From the NCBI GenBank assembly GCA_900553955.1, contig USFO01000005.1:1-43988 (forward strand): a stretch of 43,988 nt of DNA. The letters run 5' to 3'. Position numbers and translations under genes: made by a program. Each line of letters begins with the position of its first letter. Position 1 is the stretch's first letter. This stretch comes from an uncultured Oscillospiraceae bacterium (GTDB taxonomy: Bacteria; Bacillota; Clostridia; Oscillospirales; Ruminococcaceae). Positions 1-8,436 of the stretch are shown here, in pieces. The notes under the pieces were generated by a model. The model ran no database searches. It was not told where the DNA came from and saw nothing but the letters and a program-made list of their open reading frames with translations.

Positions 1-51
1 GGAAAGGAAGATAGGGCGGAAGAAACCCATCAGGGGTGCGTTTTTGTTCAA

Positions 52-114
52 GTCATCTTGGCGGAAAACGAAGTTTTTCGACAAGATGACCCGGCGGAGC
101 CGGGCTTTTGCTTT
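52..114 (+). terminator. Two tandem hairpins, possible plus-strand terminator
   Basis: A 9-bp perfect inverted repeat (52-60 with 82-90) encloses a second stem (62-69 with 73-80, one G-U pair). It is followed at once by a GC-rich 5-bp hairpin (90-94 with 100-104) and a T-rich tail, CTTTTGCTTT. The T tract is on the plus strand, so it fits termination of a plus-strand gene to the left of the window better than termination of sdaA, whose stop codon it touches. No gene is recognisable in bases 1-112. Confidence 0.4.
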
Positions 115-1324
115 AATATTCGGTGTGGATATAGTTTTTCGCCAGACCGCCCTCGGAGGTTTCGCGGTAGTGGCTATTCATATCCCTGCCTGTTTCGTAC
201 ATGGTTTTTACCACCATATCAAAGCTGATTTTTCTCGTATTGGTTAGGAAGTTTGCCAGGGAAAGAGCGTTTATGGCACGCATTGCGGCAACGGCGTTGC
301 GTTCGATGCAGGGAATCTGCACAAGCCCGTCTATGGGGTCGCAGGTAAGCCCGAGCATATGCTCCATGGAAACCTCCGCCGCGTACTCTATTTGATCAAG
401 GCTCATACCGCAGATTTCCGCAAGGGCGGCGGACGCCATACAGCAGGCGGAGCCTATTTCCGCCTGGCAGCCGCATTCCGCGCCGGAAATAGAGGCATTC
501 GTCTTGATGAGATTGCCGATTATTCCGCCGGTGGCAAGTCCTTTCAGAATATCCATATCGGAAAGATTGCGCTTTTGCTGAAAATAGTACAGCACCGCCG
601 GAACAACGCCGGAAGCGCCGCAGGTGGGCGCAGTCACCACTGTTCCGGTGGAGGCGTTCTGCTCGCTCACCGCAAAGGCATAGGCGCAGACGATGCGGTT
701 TTCACGAGTTTCAGCGCTTTCGTCCATGTGGTACTGGTTATACAGGTACGCCGCTTTGCGCTGAACGTTCAGCCCGCCGGAAAGGATACCCTCGGTGGAA
801 AGTCCCTCCCGAATGGAGTGCTTCATAGCGTCCCAGATTTCCTCAAGGTACGACCATATCTCCTTGCCCTCCATCTGCTCGACATACTGCCAAATACGCA
901 TATCGTTTTGACGGCAGTATTCCGCAATTTCGAAAAAGCTGTTCTGCTTGTAAATATCCGGCGGCGCAACGTATTGGGAGCCTTCTATGCGAATGGCTCC
1001 GCCCCCTATGCTGTAAACCCTCGCCTTGCCGATTTCTTCTCCGTCTTTGAATGCCTGCAAATCCATGGCGCAGGGGTGCAGAAGCTCGCCGTCATATTCC
1101 GTGTCGAACACGATTTCCGACGGAACGGGAGAAAAGCTTTGGCGCAGAACCGCGTCGGTCATGTGTCCCTTGCCGGTTTTCGCAAGAGAGCCGTAAAGAG
1201 TCACCCGAAAGCCGTCCGCCTCCGGGTACTCGGATTTGAAGATATTTGCGGCGCGCTGAGGCCCTATGGTGTGGGAGCTGGAGGGTCCGCGGCCTATGCG
1301 GTAAAGTTTTTTAAGACTTCTCAT
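113..1324 (-). CDS. sdaA: L-serine ammonia-lyase, iron-sulfur dependent, single chain
   Basis: Deaminates L-serine to pyruvate and ammonia in the cytosol. The 403-aa product fits a fused beta+alpha enzyme. It opens with the family's RIGRGPSSSHTIGP segment, followed centrally by APTCGASG and GAECGCQAEIG, and near the C-terminus by TCDPIDGLVQIPC. The spacing of the three candidate [4Fe-4S] cysteines (GAEC, LTC, IPC; the last two 11 residues apart) matches the E. coli-type enzyme. The cluster is oxygen-labile, which suits an anaerobe. A purine-rich AAGGGG lies upstream of the ATG. The gene starts 9 bp after degV on the same strand, so the two are probably co-transcribed. Confidence 0.93.
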   Translation of the reverse strand: MRSLKKLYRIGRGPSSSHTIGPQRAANIFKSEYPEADGFRVTLYGSLAKTGKGHMTDAVLRQSFSPVPSEIVFDTEYDGELLHPCAMDLQAFKDGEEIGKARVYSIGGGAIRIEGSQYVAPPDIYKQNSFFEIAEYCRQNDMRIWQYVEQMEGKEIWSYLEEIWDAMKHSIREGLSTEGILSGGLNVQRKAAYLYNQYHMDESAETRENRIVCAYAFAVSEQNASTGTVVTAPTCGASGVVPAVLYYFQQKRNLSDMDILKGLATGGIIGNLIKTNASISGAECGCQAEIGSACCMASAALAEICGMSLDQIEYAAEVSMEHMLGLTCDPIDGLVQIPCIERNAVAAMRAINALSLANFLTNTRKISFDMVVKTMYETGRDMNSHYRETSEGGLAKNYIHTEY

Positions 1325-1333
1325 TTTATCCCC

Positions 1334-2188
1334 TTATTTTTCCTTGTGAATATAGAGAATTCCGAGGCAGCCCGGCCCGCAGTGTCCGGAAATGGTGCTT
1401 CCCGCTTCGGTATCAAGGACTTCCTCAAAATTATGATATGACTTGATTTCCTCTTTCAGCGAATCTATAAGCTCCCTGTCGCAACCGCTCCATGTGAGGA
1501 AAATACGGTGCAAATCCACGGTATCGTCATCTCTGAGTCTGTCACGGATATACTCGGAGGCGCATTTTTCAAAGCTGCCGCGGTATTTTTTGCCTACGCC
1601 CATTTTGCCCTCGGTGACTTCAATGCAGGGCTTGAGCTTGAGCAGGTTCGCACCCAAAGCGGCTACGCCGCTGCAGCGGCCGCCCTTGTGAAGAAATTCC
1701 AAATTGTTGAGAACAAAGCTTACATCCACCCTCGGAATAACAGTGCGAATGTATTCCGCAATATGCTCCGCGTCCGTTTCGCCCTTTGCAGCCTCCTCCG
1801 CTGCAAGCAGCGCAAGCTGCGCTATTCCGGTGGAGAGATTGCGGCTGTCCACGGGATAGACATGCCCCAGCTTCCCGGCTACAATGCATGCGTTCTGATA
1901 GCAGGCGGAAAAATCCGAGCTTATGGTGAAGTGGATTATATCATATCCCGCTTCAACCACCGGGCGGAACGCTTCAAAGTAGTCTGCAACGGAAACCGCC
2001 GCGGTTTTCGGCAGCTCCTTGTTTTTATTGTAGTTGTCGAAAATATCCTGCGCTTTGATTTCATACATATCCTTATACGCTTTTCCGCCTATGGTGACAT
2101 AGAGCGGAATTACGGTAAGATCGTATTTGGCAATAAGCTCCGGCGAGAGATCGGCGGTGCTGTCGACAAATATTTTTATGGGTCTCAT
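1334..2188 (-). CDS. DegV family (FakB-like fatty-acid-binding) protein
   Basis: A 284-aa DegV/EDD-fold protein. It begins with the typical beta strand and DSTADLS motif; TISSDFS and an HCGPGCLGI segment near the C-terminus are also characteristic. In Firmicutes, DegV/FakB proteins bind a fatty acid and present it to the FakA kinase; no fakA is in the window, so the precise role is inferred. An ATG 18 codons upstream would fall inside the promoter region. The chosen ATG has GGAGGC 9 nt upstream, which decides the start. It is first in an operon with sdaA. Confidence 0.88.
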   Translation of the reverse strand: MRPIKIFVDSTADLSPELIAKYDLTVIPLYVTIGGKAYKDMYEIKAQDIFDNYNKNKELPKTAAVSVADYFEAFRPVVEAGYDIIHFTISSDFSACYQNACIVAGKLGHVYPVDSRNLSTGIAQLALLAAEEAAKGETDAEHIAEYIRTVIPRVDVSFVLNNLEFLHKGGRCSGVAALGANLLKLKPCIEVTEGKMGVGKKYRGSFEKCASEYIRDRLRDDDTVDLHRIFLTWSGCDRELIDSLKEEIKSYHNFEEVLDTEAGSTISGHCGPGCLGILYIHKEK

Positions 2189-2230
2189 CAGTGGTGAGCC
2201 TCCGTTCCGTAAACAGATTTTGTCTTTTAC

Positions 2231-2258
2231 ATTATACATCATTTTTGAAAAAATACAA
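2231..2258 (-). promoter_or_regulatory. Candidate degV-sdaA promoter
   Basis: Read on the minus strand, TTGTAT (2253-2258) and TATAAT (2231-2236) are separated by 16 nt, about 40 nt upstream of the chosen degV start. The perfect -10 is the main support. Confidence 0.5.
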
Positions 2259-2403
2259 TCCGTAATATTTTTAATTTTATTAAAAATTCGGCGGTTAAAA
2301 AAGTAAAAAGCCCTGTTTCCGAATAAATTCAGGCGCTTTGCCGCTCTTTTTTAACCAAGCGGGCATTTTTTCTTATTTCACTATAGTTTTTATAGGGATT
2401 TGG

Positions 2404-2412
2404 TGTTATAAT
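2404..2412 (+). promoter_or_regulatory. Extended -10 promoter of the two-component operon
   Basis: TGT-TATAAT forms a perfect extended -10 (TATAAT 2407-2412); no good -35 is visible. Transcription would begin near 2419. That places the Met codon at 2338 upstream of the transcript and favours the TTG start at 2452, which has AAAGGTGG 9 nt before it. Confidence 0.55.
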
Positions 2413-2451
2413 TATGCCATCAATTGTACTATGGAAAGGTGGCAAAGCGCT

Positions 2452-4098
2452 TTGGTCAAACTGAGAAAGCTTGATACCGTTATTCTTATCTGCACCCTTG
2501 TGTTTATTGCCATTGCCATGTATATTCGCTACATAAGCCGCATTACCATAGGCAGCGGGTCTTGGCTTGTTTTATTACGAAGCTCAATTTACATAATAAT
2601 GGTTTCTCTTTGGGGCTTCAGTATTCGCAAAAGAATTGTGCAGTCGCAGGTTCGGGACTACCTTATAGCCATTTCAGTATTGATGGTGCTTTGGCTTTCG
2701 TTCAGAACAATAAAATACACCATAGGCAATCCCGTTGTCGAGCATTTTCTTTGGTATCTCTACTACCTCGCCATGCTCTTTATCCCTCTGTTTGCGCTTT
2801 TTGTCGCAGCGTCACTTGGAAAGCCGGACGATTTCCGCCTGCCCGGCGGCATGATGCTCATGTATATTCCCACGGCGCTGCTTTTCCTGCTTGTAATCAC
2901 GAATGACCTGCACCAGCTTGTGTTTATTTTCCCAAGCGGAGTTTTTTCCGATGCCGATTACGCCTACAACGCCGGATATTATGATATTCTCGCATGGGAG
3001 GCGTTCTGCGCCGTTGGCTCTTTGTGTATTATCTTTTCAAAGTGCCGAATACCGTACAGCAAAACTTTTTTAAGCCTTCCCCTGCTCCCCTTCGGGCTTT
3101 TGATTATCTACTGCATTGCCTCAATAAAAAAAGTCTATTGGGTGTGGCTTTTGGCGGGAGATATTACGGTTTCCATCTGCCTTTTTGTTATGGCGACCTT
3201 TGAAAGCTGCATACAGTGCGGGCTTATTCCGTCGAACATCGGCTACAATGAGCTTTTGGATGCCACCACCATCCGTGCTCAGCTTGTGGACAAGAATTTT
3301 AACCTGTACCGCCGTTCCACCAACGCTTCGGATATTTCCAAGGAGAATTTGCAGAACGCCGCAGGCGGAACCGTTCAGCTTGACAGGAACACCCTGCTTC
3401 GGGGCAGCCCCATAAGCGGCGGCTATATTTTTTGGCAGGTGGATATTTCCGAAATAGTCGAAGCCACCGAGGAGCTTATATCCGTGCAGGACGAGCTTCG
3501 GGACGTGGGCGATATTTTGAAGGCGGAAAACGAGCAGCAGGCCCTGCAGCTGCATCTGATTGAAGAAAACCGCCTTTACAGCCTTGTGGAGGAAAGGGTT
3601 TCGCACCAGCTGAAAATATTGAAAGGGCTTTTGGAGTGGCTGAAGCAGTCCGACGATATTGACGAGGCGCGGAAAATCCTTGGGCAGATAGTCATAATCG
3701 GAACCTATGTCAAGCGCCGGAGCAACCTTGTTTTCGTTGTGGGACAGAAGCACGCCGTATCCTCCGAGGAGCTTCGCCTCTGCCTCAACGAATCCGTGTC
3801 CGGGCTCAAGCTCTACGGCGTGGGCTGCCGCACGGAGATTCACTTTAACGGCGCACAGCCCCCCTCCGAAAAGGTCATTATGATATACGACCTCTTTGAG
3901 GCGGTTATAGAGGCCGGCTTAAACAGCCTTTCCTCCCTGCTGCTCTTTGCCGAAAGCAACGGCGAAACTCTCTCCGTAAATATCAGCGCCGCCTGCGACG
4001 AGGATATTTCAGAGCTTCGGGAACGCTTCCCCTCCCTTGAAATCGAGCGGGATGACGACGGAATATGGTGTCTTTCCCTTTCGGAGGTGACGGCATGA
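2452..4098 (+). CDS. Membrane sensor with degenerate histidine-kinase C-terminus
   Basis: About 548 aa from the TTG start. The first ~230 residues hold roughly seven hydrophobic segments, resembling the 7TM N-terminal sensor region of Firmicutes histidine kinases (NDLHQLVF is a familiar motif of that region). Then follow a PAS-like stretch, a coiled coil (about residues 335-375) and a segment EERVSHQLKILKGLLEWL that looks like a decayed H-box. A possible N-box remnant (EAVIEAGLNSL) follows, but no glycine-rich ATP-lid motifs are visible, so catalytic activity is doubtful. The stop overlaps the next kinase gene (ATGA). I infer it senses a signal at the membrane and passes it to the downstream soluble kinase. 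The start is uncertain: an in-frame ATG at 2431 and one at 2338 also exist. Confidence 0.75.
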   Translation: MVKLRKLDTVILICTLVFIAIAMYIRYISRITIGSGSWLVLLRSSIYIIMVSLWGFSIRKRIVQSQVRDYLIAISVLMVLWLSFRTIKYTIGNPVVEHFLWYLYYLAMLFIPLFALFVAASLGKPDDFRLPGGMMLMYIPTALLFLLVITNDLHQLVFIFPSGVFSDADYAYNAGYYDILAWEAFCAVGSLCIIFSKCRIPYSKTFLSLPLLPFGLLIIYCIASIKKVYWVWLLAGDITVSICLFVMATFESCIQCGLIPSNIGYNELLDATTIRAQLVDKNFNLYRRSTNASDISKENLQNAAGGTVQLDRNTLLRGSPISGGYIFWQVDISEIVEATEELISVQDELRDVGDILKAENEQQALQLHLIEENRLYSLVEERVSHQLKILKGLLEWLKQSDDIDEARKILGQIVIIGTYVKRRSNLVFVVGQKHAVSSEELRLCLNESVSGLKLYGVGCRTEIHFNGAQPPSEKVIMIYDLFEAVIEAGLNSLSSLLLFAESNGETLSVNISAACDEDISELRERFPSLEIERDDDGIWCLSLSEVTA

Positions 4099-5051
4099 GA
4101 AGAAACGCAATAAAAGAGGGCTTCGACAATCTGCCCATAGCGGCCTGCTTTTTTGATACGAACGGCGTTGCCCGTATGGTAAACCGCCACATGCTCTATG
4201 TGGGAGATATGCTTTTGGGAAGCAGCATACAGACTTTGGAGGAGCTGCGCCATGCTCTTGCCAATCCGCCGGAAATAGTTTTACAACCGAACAAAGCCCT
4301 TCCCATATACTATTTTCCCGACGGAAAGGCTCTGCGCTTTGAGGAAAAGGTCATAGTCACGAAAAACGGCAACCGTTACACTCAGGTCACCGCCGCGGAT
4401 GTGACGGAGCTTATGGAGCAGTACTCCGAGCTGGAAAAGGAAAACGCTCTGCTTGCGGACGCAAATAAGCGCGCCCACCGTCTGTACGAGCAGATGTCGG
4501 ATATTGTGCGGGAGGAAGAAACCCTCGCCATGAAAATGCGCGTTCACGACGACATAGGCCACAGTATTCTTTCCGCCCGCAGAATTCTCCTCACCGACCG
4601 CGGCATTGACGAAATTCGGGAGAACGCCGCGGTTTGGGAAAAGGCCATACGGGTGCTCTGCAACGCAAACAGTCCCTCCCGGGCGGAGGACCCCATAGAA
4701 TACGCCTCAAGGCGCGCAAGGGATATAGGCGTTGAGCTTGTCATTGACGGCGCTCTGCCGGATGACGAAAATATCCGCTCCCTTTTCTCCCTCGCCATCT
4801 GCGAATGTGTCACAAACTGCGTTCGCCACGCCGACGGCACAAGGGTTTTCGTAAATGCAATCACCTTTGGCAATGTGTATATAATTACCATAACCAACAA
4901 CGGCGCTCTGCCCACAAAAACCGTCGCCGAGGGGGGTGGGCTTTCCTCCCTGCGCCGCAAGGTAGAAAGAAGCGGCGGCTCCATGACGGTTCAAAGTTTT
5001 CCCTGCTTTGCTCTCAAGGTTATGCTGACTAAAAAGGAGGACGACCGATGA
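4095..5051 (+). CDS. Cytosolic sensor histidine kinase, NarL/DesK-like HisKA_3 type
   Basis: 318 aa without membrane segments. Residues 1-~110 look PAS-like (LPIAACFFDTNGVARMVNRHM). A coiled coil follows, then the phosphoacceptor H-box RVHDDIGHSILSARRI with His151. The ATPase domain has an N-box (CECVTNCVRHADGTR, Asn241) and a glycine-rich lid (EGGGLSSLRRKV, ~280). GGAGGTGA precedes the ATG, whose codon overlaps the stop of the membrane sensor; its own stop overlaps the regulator start in the same ATGA fashion. The three genes are thus translationally coupled, and this is probably the active kinase of the system. Confidence 0.85.
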   Translation: MRRNAIKEGFDNLPIAACFFDTNGVARMVNRHMLYVGDMLLGSSIQTLEELRHALANPPEIVLQPNKALPIYYFPDGKALRFEEKVIVTKNGNRYTQVTAADVTELMEQYSELEKENALLADANKRAHRLYEQMSDIVREEETLAMKMRVHDDIGHSILSARRILLTDRGIDEIRENAAVWEKAIRVLCNANSPSRAEDPIEYASRRARDIGVELVIDGALPDDENIRSLFSLAICECVTNCVRHADGTRVFVNAITFGNVYIITITNNGALPTKTVAEGGGLSSLRRKVERSGGSMTVQSFPCFALKVMLTKKEDDR

Positions 5052-5680
5052 CGAACATTATGATAGTCGAGGATCAGAAGATAATCCGCAGCCTTTTGGA
5101 GGAATACATACAAAAGCTGCCGGAATACAATCTTGTGGCATCCACCGCCTCCGCAAATCAAGCCACGGAGCTTTGCGGCGGCATAGATGTGGATTTAATT
5201 TTGATGGACGTTCAGACCGAGCACCGTGAAAACGGACTTTCGGCGGCAGAAAAGATAAAAAGCTGCCACCCGAACATAAAAATCGTGGTGATAACCTCCC
5301 TTGTGGACTATGAGGTGCTCAAAAAGGCGAAAAAGGTCGCCGACAGCCTTTGGTACAAGGACGCTGACGAGGCAACTTTGATGAATATAATCAAGCTCAC
5401 CCTTTCCGGCGAACACATTTTCCCGGACGCTCCCCCCGTCGTTGAAATCGGCACCGCCATGAGCACAGAGTTCACTAAGTCCGAATTTAATGTGCTGCGC
5501 TATCTGCTGCGCGGAATGTCCTACGGCAAAATAGCCGAGGTTATGGGCATAGAGGTCACCACAGTCAAGTACCATGTTTCCAATATGCTGCAAAAAACGA
5601 ATTTCGAAAACAAGCTCCAGCTTGCCCTTGCGGTGAGCAACTCAAAGCTTATAGCGGAGCTTGCGGAGGACGATGAATAA
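5048..5680 (+). CDS. Response regulator, NarL/FixJ family (receiver + LuxR HTH)
   Basis: 210 aa. The N-terminal receiver shows the acidic pair ED (8-9), phosphoacceptor Asp54 in LILMDVQ, Thr83 and Lys104. A LuxR/GerE-type helix-turn-helix follows (~138-195) with the usual LT-x-x-E/AEVMGI...TVKYHVSNML pattern. AAAGGAGG lies 7 nt before the ATG, which overlaps the kinase stop. It is the probable output of the upstream sensor pair; the target promoter is unknown. The palindromic promoter region just downstream is one candidate. Confidence 0.92.
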   Translation: MTNIMIVEDQKIIRSLLEEYIQKLPEYNLVASTASANQATELCGGIDVDLILMDVQTEHRENGLSAAEKIKSCHPNIKIVVITSLVDYEVLKKAKKVADSLWYKDADEATLMNIIKLTLSGEHIFPDAPPVVEIGTAMSTEFTKSEFNVLRYLLRGMSYGKIAEVMGIEVTTVKYHVSNMLQKTNFENKLQLALAVSNSKLIAELAEDDE

Positions 5681-5741
5681 GCATTTCGCAGTATTTAATA
5701 CAATATTATAAACGGCGTGTATCCGCCAAATGACAAAGTCT

Positions 5742-5765
5742 GGGAAGCCGGGCTTCTTTTTTTTA
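5742..5765 (+). terminator. Rho-independent terminator after the two-component operon
   Basis: A short hairpin, GAAGC-CGG-GCTTC (5744-5756), is followed by eight T residues. It lies about 60 bp after the response regulator stop. Confidence 0.65.
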
Positions 5766-5801
5766 ATATCTTTTCGTATATTTTTTAATTATTTACTTTA
5801 C

Positions 5802-5817
5802 CTATACTAAAGTATAG
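5802..5817. promoter_or_regulatory. Palindromic operator overlapping a -10 box
   Basis: CTATACT-AA-AGTATAG is a perfect 7-bp inverted repeat with a 2-bp centre. It contains TATACT (5803-5808), usable as a plus-strand -10 for the pseudo-receiver gene, so a dimeric regulator bound here would contact the promoter core. It lies 37 bp beyond the terminator and about 90 bp upstream of the chosen start. Confidence 0.5.
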
Positions 5818-5906
5818 TGTCAAAGTCCTGCGGAAATGCTAAAATAACATTAAAACATAAGGAAGTATGTTTTTATAAAAGTCGACTGAAGGGGGATGGT
5901 GAGGTC

Positions 5907-6290
5907 ATGCGTAGAATTGTGCTTGACATGCAGTGTAATATGTTCGCGGACGCAATCTCTCAGGCACTTAACAAAAATGATCCGGATTTCGTAATTCGGC
6001 GCACGGAATCTCCGGACCAAACAGTGGCGGTATGCAAATTCTGCCTTGCTTACGCACTTGTTATGGAGGTTACAAAATATTCTCCATGGCTGCTTGAGGA
6101 AAGGCTTAAGCTCTGTAAAGAGGTTAAAAAGCATGTACCGGAATGCAAGATTCTTTTCCTTGTGGACGAAAACGCCGATGCGGAGCTTGCAAACGCGGTA
6201 AAGCAGGTCAAAAAAGACGGCCTTATAGATAATTTCATCTATGCTTCCGTTTCTCCCACATATCTCGCTGCGATATTGGATACACTCTGA
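5907..6290 (+). CDS. Stand-alone receiver-like protein lacking the phosphoacceptor Asp
   Basis: 127 aa; the pattern RIVLDM...ALVMEVTKYSP...KILFLVDEN...FIYASVSP has the spacing of a CheY-like receiver. At position 54, where the nearby regulator has Asp, this protein has Glu. The acidic pair and the conserved Lys of the last strand are also missing. Glu could mimic the phosphorylated state, or the fold may serve only for binding; both are inference. There is no DNA-binding domain. The start was chosen for the purine-rich GGTGAGGTC upstream; in-frame codons further upstream overlap the promoter palindrome. It is the first gene of a run with the zinc-ribbon and lipoprotein genes. Confidence 0.6.
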   Translation: MRRIVLDMQCNMFADAISQALNKNDPDFVIRRTESPDQTVAVCKFCLAYALVMEVTKYSPWLLEERLKLCKEVKKHVPECKILFLVDENADAELANAVKQVKKDGLIDNFIYASVSPTYLAAILDTL

Positions 6291-6315
6291 CCTTTGAAGA
6301 AAGGAAGGATGCTTT

Positions 6316-6618
6316 ATGAGGTTATACGCTAAAAATTTTTTTCGTATCGACGAAACTACCATGCAGAAACGCATAACCGACGACAGCGAACCTCCGAAGG
6401 CCGAGTCTCCGCCCGCTCCGAAAGCTCCCTCCGGAGAAATGTGGAAATGCAAATGCGGCAGGGAGGCTGTCGGAAAGTTCTGCCCGGAATGCGGCGGACT
6501 CAAGCCTTCGTTAAAATTTATTTATGAGTGCCACCGCTGCGGCTTCAAGACCTTCCCCACTGAGGTTCCGCCGCGTTTTTGCAGCAGATGCGGTTCTCCT
6601 ATGGGAGCCGAAAGATGA
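6316..6618 (+). CDS. Small double zinc-ribbon protein
   Basis: 100 aa. A variable Pro/Ala/Lys-rich linker (~25-43) is followed by two Cys4-type ribbons: CKCG...CPECGG and CHRCG...CSRCGS. No enzymatic domain is visible. AAGGAAGG precedes the ATG by about 7 nt. The stop overlaps the start of the following lipoprotein (ATGA), so the two are co-translated. A structural or protein-binding role is plausible, but no function can be assigned. Confidence 0.75.
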   Translation: MRLYAKNFFRIDETTMQKRITDDSEPPKAESPPAPKAPSGEMWKCKCGREAVGKFCPECGGLKPSLKFIYECHRCGFKTFPTEVPPRFCSRCGSPMGAER

Positions 6619-7547
6619 AAAATGTGAAAGAGCTTGCAGTTATGATTTTTACCGCTTCGTTTTTAACGCTTTCGCTTACCGCCTGCTTCGGCGGCGGAGC
6701 AAGCAAAAATACGGACATAACAAAAGTAGTACTGTCCGGCGGCGGTATGTCCCGCTCCGACCAGTATTTCTACTCCATGTTCGTAGAGGACGGCGAACCG
6801 AAAATATCCGCGTGGTATTTTGACGAGGAGCTTGGTGAATATGTCGATTCCTCCGCTCTGACCATTGACTGGATAGAGTGGATGAGCGTTAAAGATATGA
6901 TTTTTGAGGCCGACCTCAAAAAATACAAAAAACCGCTGATTTCACCCCGCGACTATTCAGCAAACACAATCTCCGTCACATGGGAGAAAAGCGGCAGAGA
7001 AAAGCAGATTGAATATGCAGACAGCCTGCCGGAGCTTCGCACCCTCGCCGAGGAAATACTGATGTTCGCCAAGGAAAACGCCGACAGACCGAAAAATCAG
7101 GCTGTAAGCGGCGAAGCGGTTCTAAGCAGCTTCGAATGGCTGTCCTCGAGCACGGTTTTCTGCCAGTGCTTCAACATTTCGGCGGGAAGCGAGACTCACG
7201 AGCTTTACATAGAGGAGCCCAATCCCGACGACAGATATTTTAATTGCAGATTAAATTCCGAAAACGGCGACGAAATCGAAATAATCGACGCTCTTATGAC
7301 CGCCGAACAGTGGAAACGCCTTGAGGAAAGGCTGCACGAATTCATTCTTTCCGAGCCGAGTGAATACACTCCGCCGAGCCGCTTCCTGCTTGACGCAGAC
7401 AGCAGCTGCATTTATGTCTCTTTGACGGACAATGGCGAAAGAATTACAAACCGCTATAATGGAGGAGGCGAACAGGAGCTTCTAAGCTTCCTTTACGATC
7501 TCGCTTTTGAAATTAAAGAAAACAATACCGAGTCAAAAAACAATTAA
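6615..7547 (+). CDS. Lipoprotein of unknown function
   Basis: 310 aa with a lipoprotein signal peptide: basic MKNVKE, a hydrophobic stretch, then the lipobox LTAC with Cys24 and a GGGAS linker. The mature part is rich in acidic and aromatic residues and has several antiparallel-strand-like segments; I recognise no family. The start overlaps the zinc-ribbon stop. It would be lipidated by Lgt (encoded at 19.4-20.4 kb) and sit on the outer face of the membrane. The next gene is 19 bp downstream, so it is in the same run. Confidence 0.75.
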   Translation: MKNVKELAVMIFTASFLTLSLTACFGGGASKNTDITKVVLSGGGMSRSDQYFYSMFVEDGEPKISAWYFDEELGEYVDSSALTIDWIEWMSVKDMIFEADLKKYKKPLISPRDYSANTISVTWEKSGREKQIEYADSLPELRTLAEEILMFAKENADRPKNQAVSGEAVLSSFEWLSSSTVFCQCFNISAGSETHELYIEEPNPDDRYFNCRLNSENGDEIEIIDALMTAEQWKRLEERLHEFILSEPSEYTPPSRFLLDADSSCIYVSLTDNGERITNRYNGGGEQELLSFLYDLAFEIKENNTESKNN

Positions 7548-7566
7548 ACATAGGAGGACTATTGAC

Positions 7567-8352
7567 ATGGGACTGTTTGGAAATCTTTTTGAGAAGAAAA
7601 TCTGCTCCGTTTGCGGCGGAGAGATAGGTCTTCTCGGCAACAGAAAACTTGAGGACGGAAACCTTTGCAAAAACTGTGCGAAGAAGCTTTCCCCCTGGTT
7701 CAGCGACAGAAAAAACTCCACCGTTGAGGAAATAAAGGAGCAGCTTGCATACCGCGAGGCAAACCGCAGCAAGGTAGCGGCTTTCCACACCTCCCGCACC
7801 TTCGGTGTGAACACAAAGGTTCTTTTGGACGAGGATGCAGGCAAATTTATGGTGACCTCCGCCCGCAACCTTGAAGACGCCAATCCGGATGTGCTTGATT
7901 TCTCCGACGTAACCGGCTGCCGCATTGACATTGATGAAAAACGCTCCGAGGTAACGCGCGAGGACGCCGAGGGCAACAATGTAAGCTACAACCCGCCCCG
8001 CTACGAGTATTCCTACGACTTCGATGTGATTATCAACGTCAATAACCCCTATTTCAACGAAATCAGATTCCAGCTTAACCCCTCTTCCGTCTACACCAAC
8101 GACGAAAATCAGGTTCGCGCAGCCTTCGGCGGAACAAAGCCGAACCCCGAAAACAATGCCGAATATCGCAACTACAAGGAAATCGGTGAGGAAATCAAGG
8201 AGGCACTCCTCAACGTTCGCCAGACCGTGCGCGACAATGCAGCCGCAGCCGCCGCTCCCAAAACCGCTGTGACCTGCCCGTTCTGCGGCGCAACCACCAT
8301 TCCCGACGCAAGCGGCTGCTGCGAATTCTGCGGCGGCGCCGTCGGCAGATAA
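7567..8352 (+). CDS. DUF4428 domain protein with N- and C-terminal zinc fingers
   Basis: 261 aa, cytosolic. The N-terminal domain matches the DUF4428 pattern (CSVCGGEIGLLGNRKL...CKNCAKKLSPWF, ~11-45). The middle resembles a PH-like beta domain (VLLDEDAGKFMVTSARN...FDVIINVNNPYF). The C-terminus, after an Ala-rich linker, carries another ribbon (CPFCGATTIPDASGCCEFCGG). An in-frame Met 20 codons earlier lacks a ribosome site; AGGAGG lies 9 nt before the chosen ATG. Function unknown; DUF4428 proteins often sit next to TM2 or zinc-ribbon proteins, as here. Confidence 0.85.
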   Translation: MGLFGNLFEKKICSVCGGEIGLLGNRKLEDGNLCKNCAKKLSPWFSDRKNSTVEEIKEQLAYREANRSKVAAFHTSRTFGVNTKVLLDEDAGKFMVTSARNLEDANPDVLDFSDVTGCRIDIDEKRSEVTREDAEGNNVSYNPPRYEYSYDFDVIINVNNPYFNEIRFQLNPSSVYTNDENQVRAAFGGTKPNPENNAEYRNYKEIGEEIKEALLNVRQTVRDNAAAAAAPKTAVTCPFCGATTIPDASGCCEFCGGAVGR

Positions 8353-8362
8353 AATTCAGTAT

Positions 8363-8382
8363 AAAAGGCTATTCGCCTTTTT
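8363..8382 (+). terminator. Attenuator-like terminator between the DUF4428 and TM2 genes
   Basis: AAAAGGC-TATTC-GCCTTTTT forms a 7-bp stem ending in five T residues. It lies 10 bp after the DUF4428 stop and 55 bp before the TM2 start, so it would reduce read-through within the block. Confidence 0.6.
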
Positions 8383-8436
8383 CAAAAAAGCCAAAAAGCT
8401 TACAAACCAGTACCTACATAAAAGGAGGACAACACA

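Noticed and set aside
359..1441. Long open frame on the plus strand opposite sdaA
   Set aside because: It is antisense to a clear serine dehydratase, has no ribosome site and reads as shadow composition. The same holds for the long frames opposite pcrA, thrS, rny, glgP and asnS.
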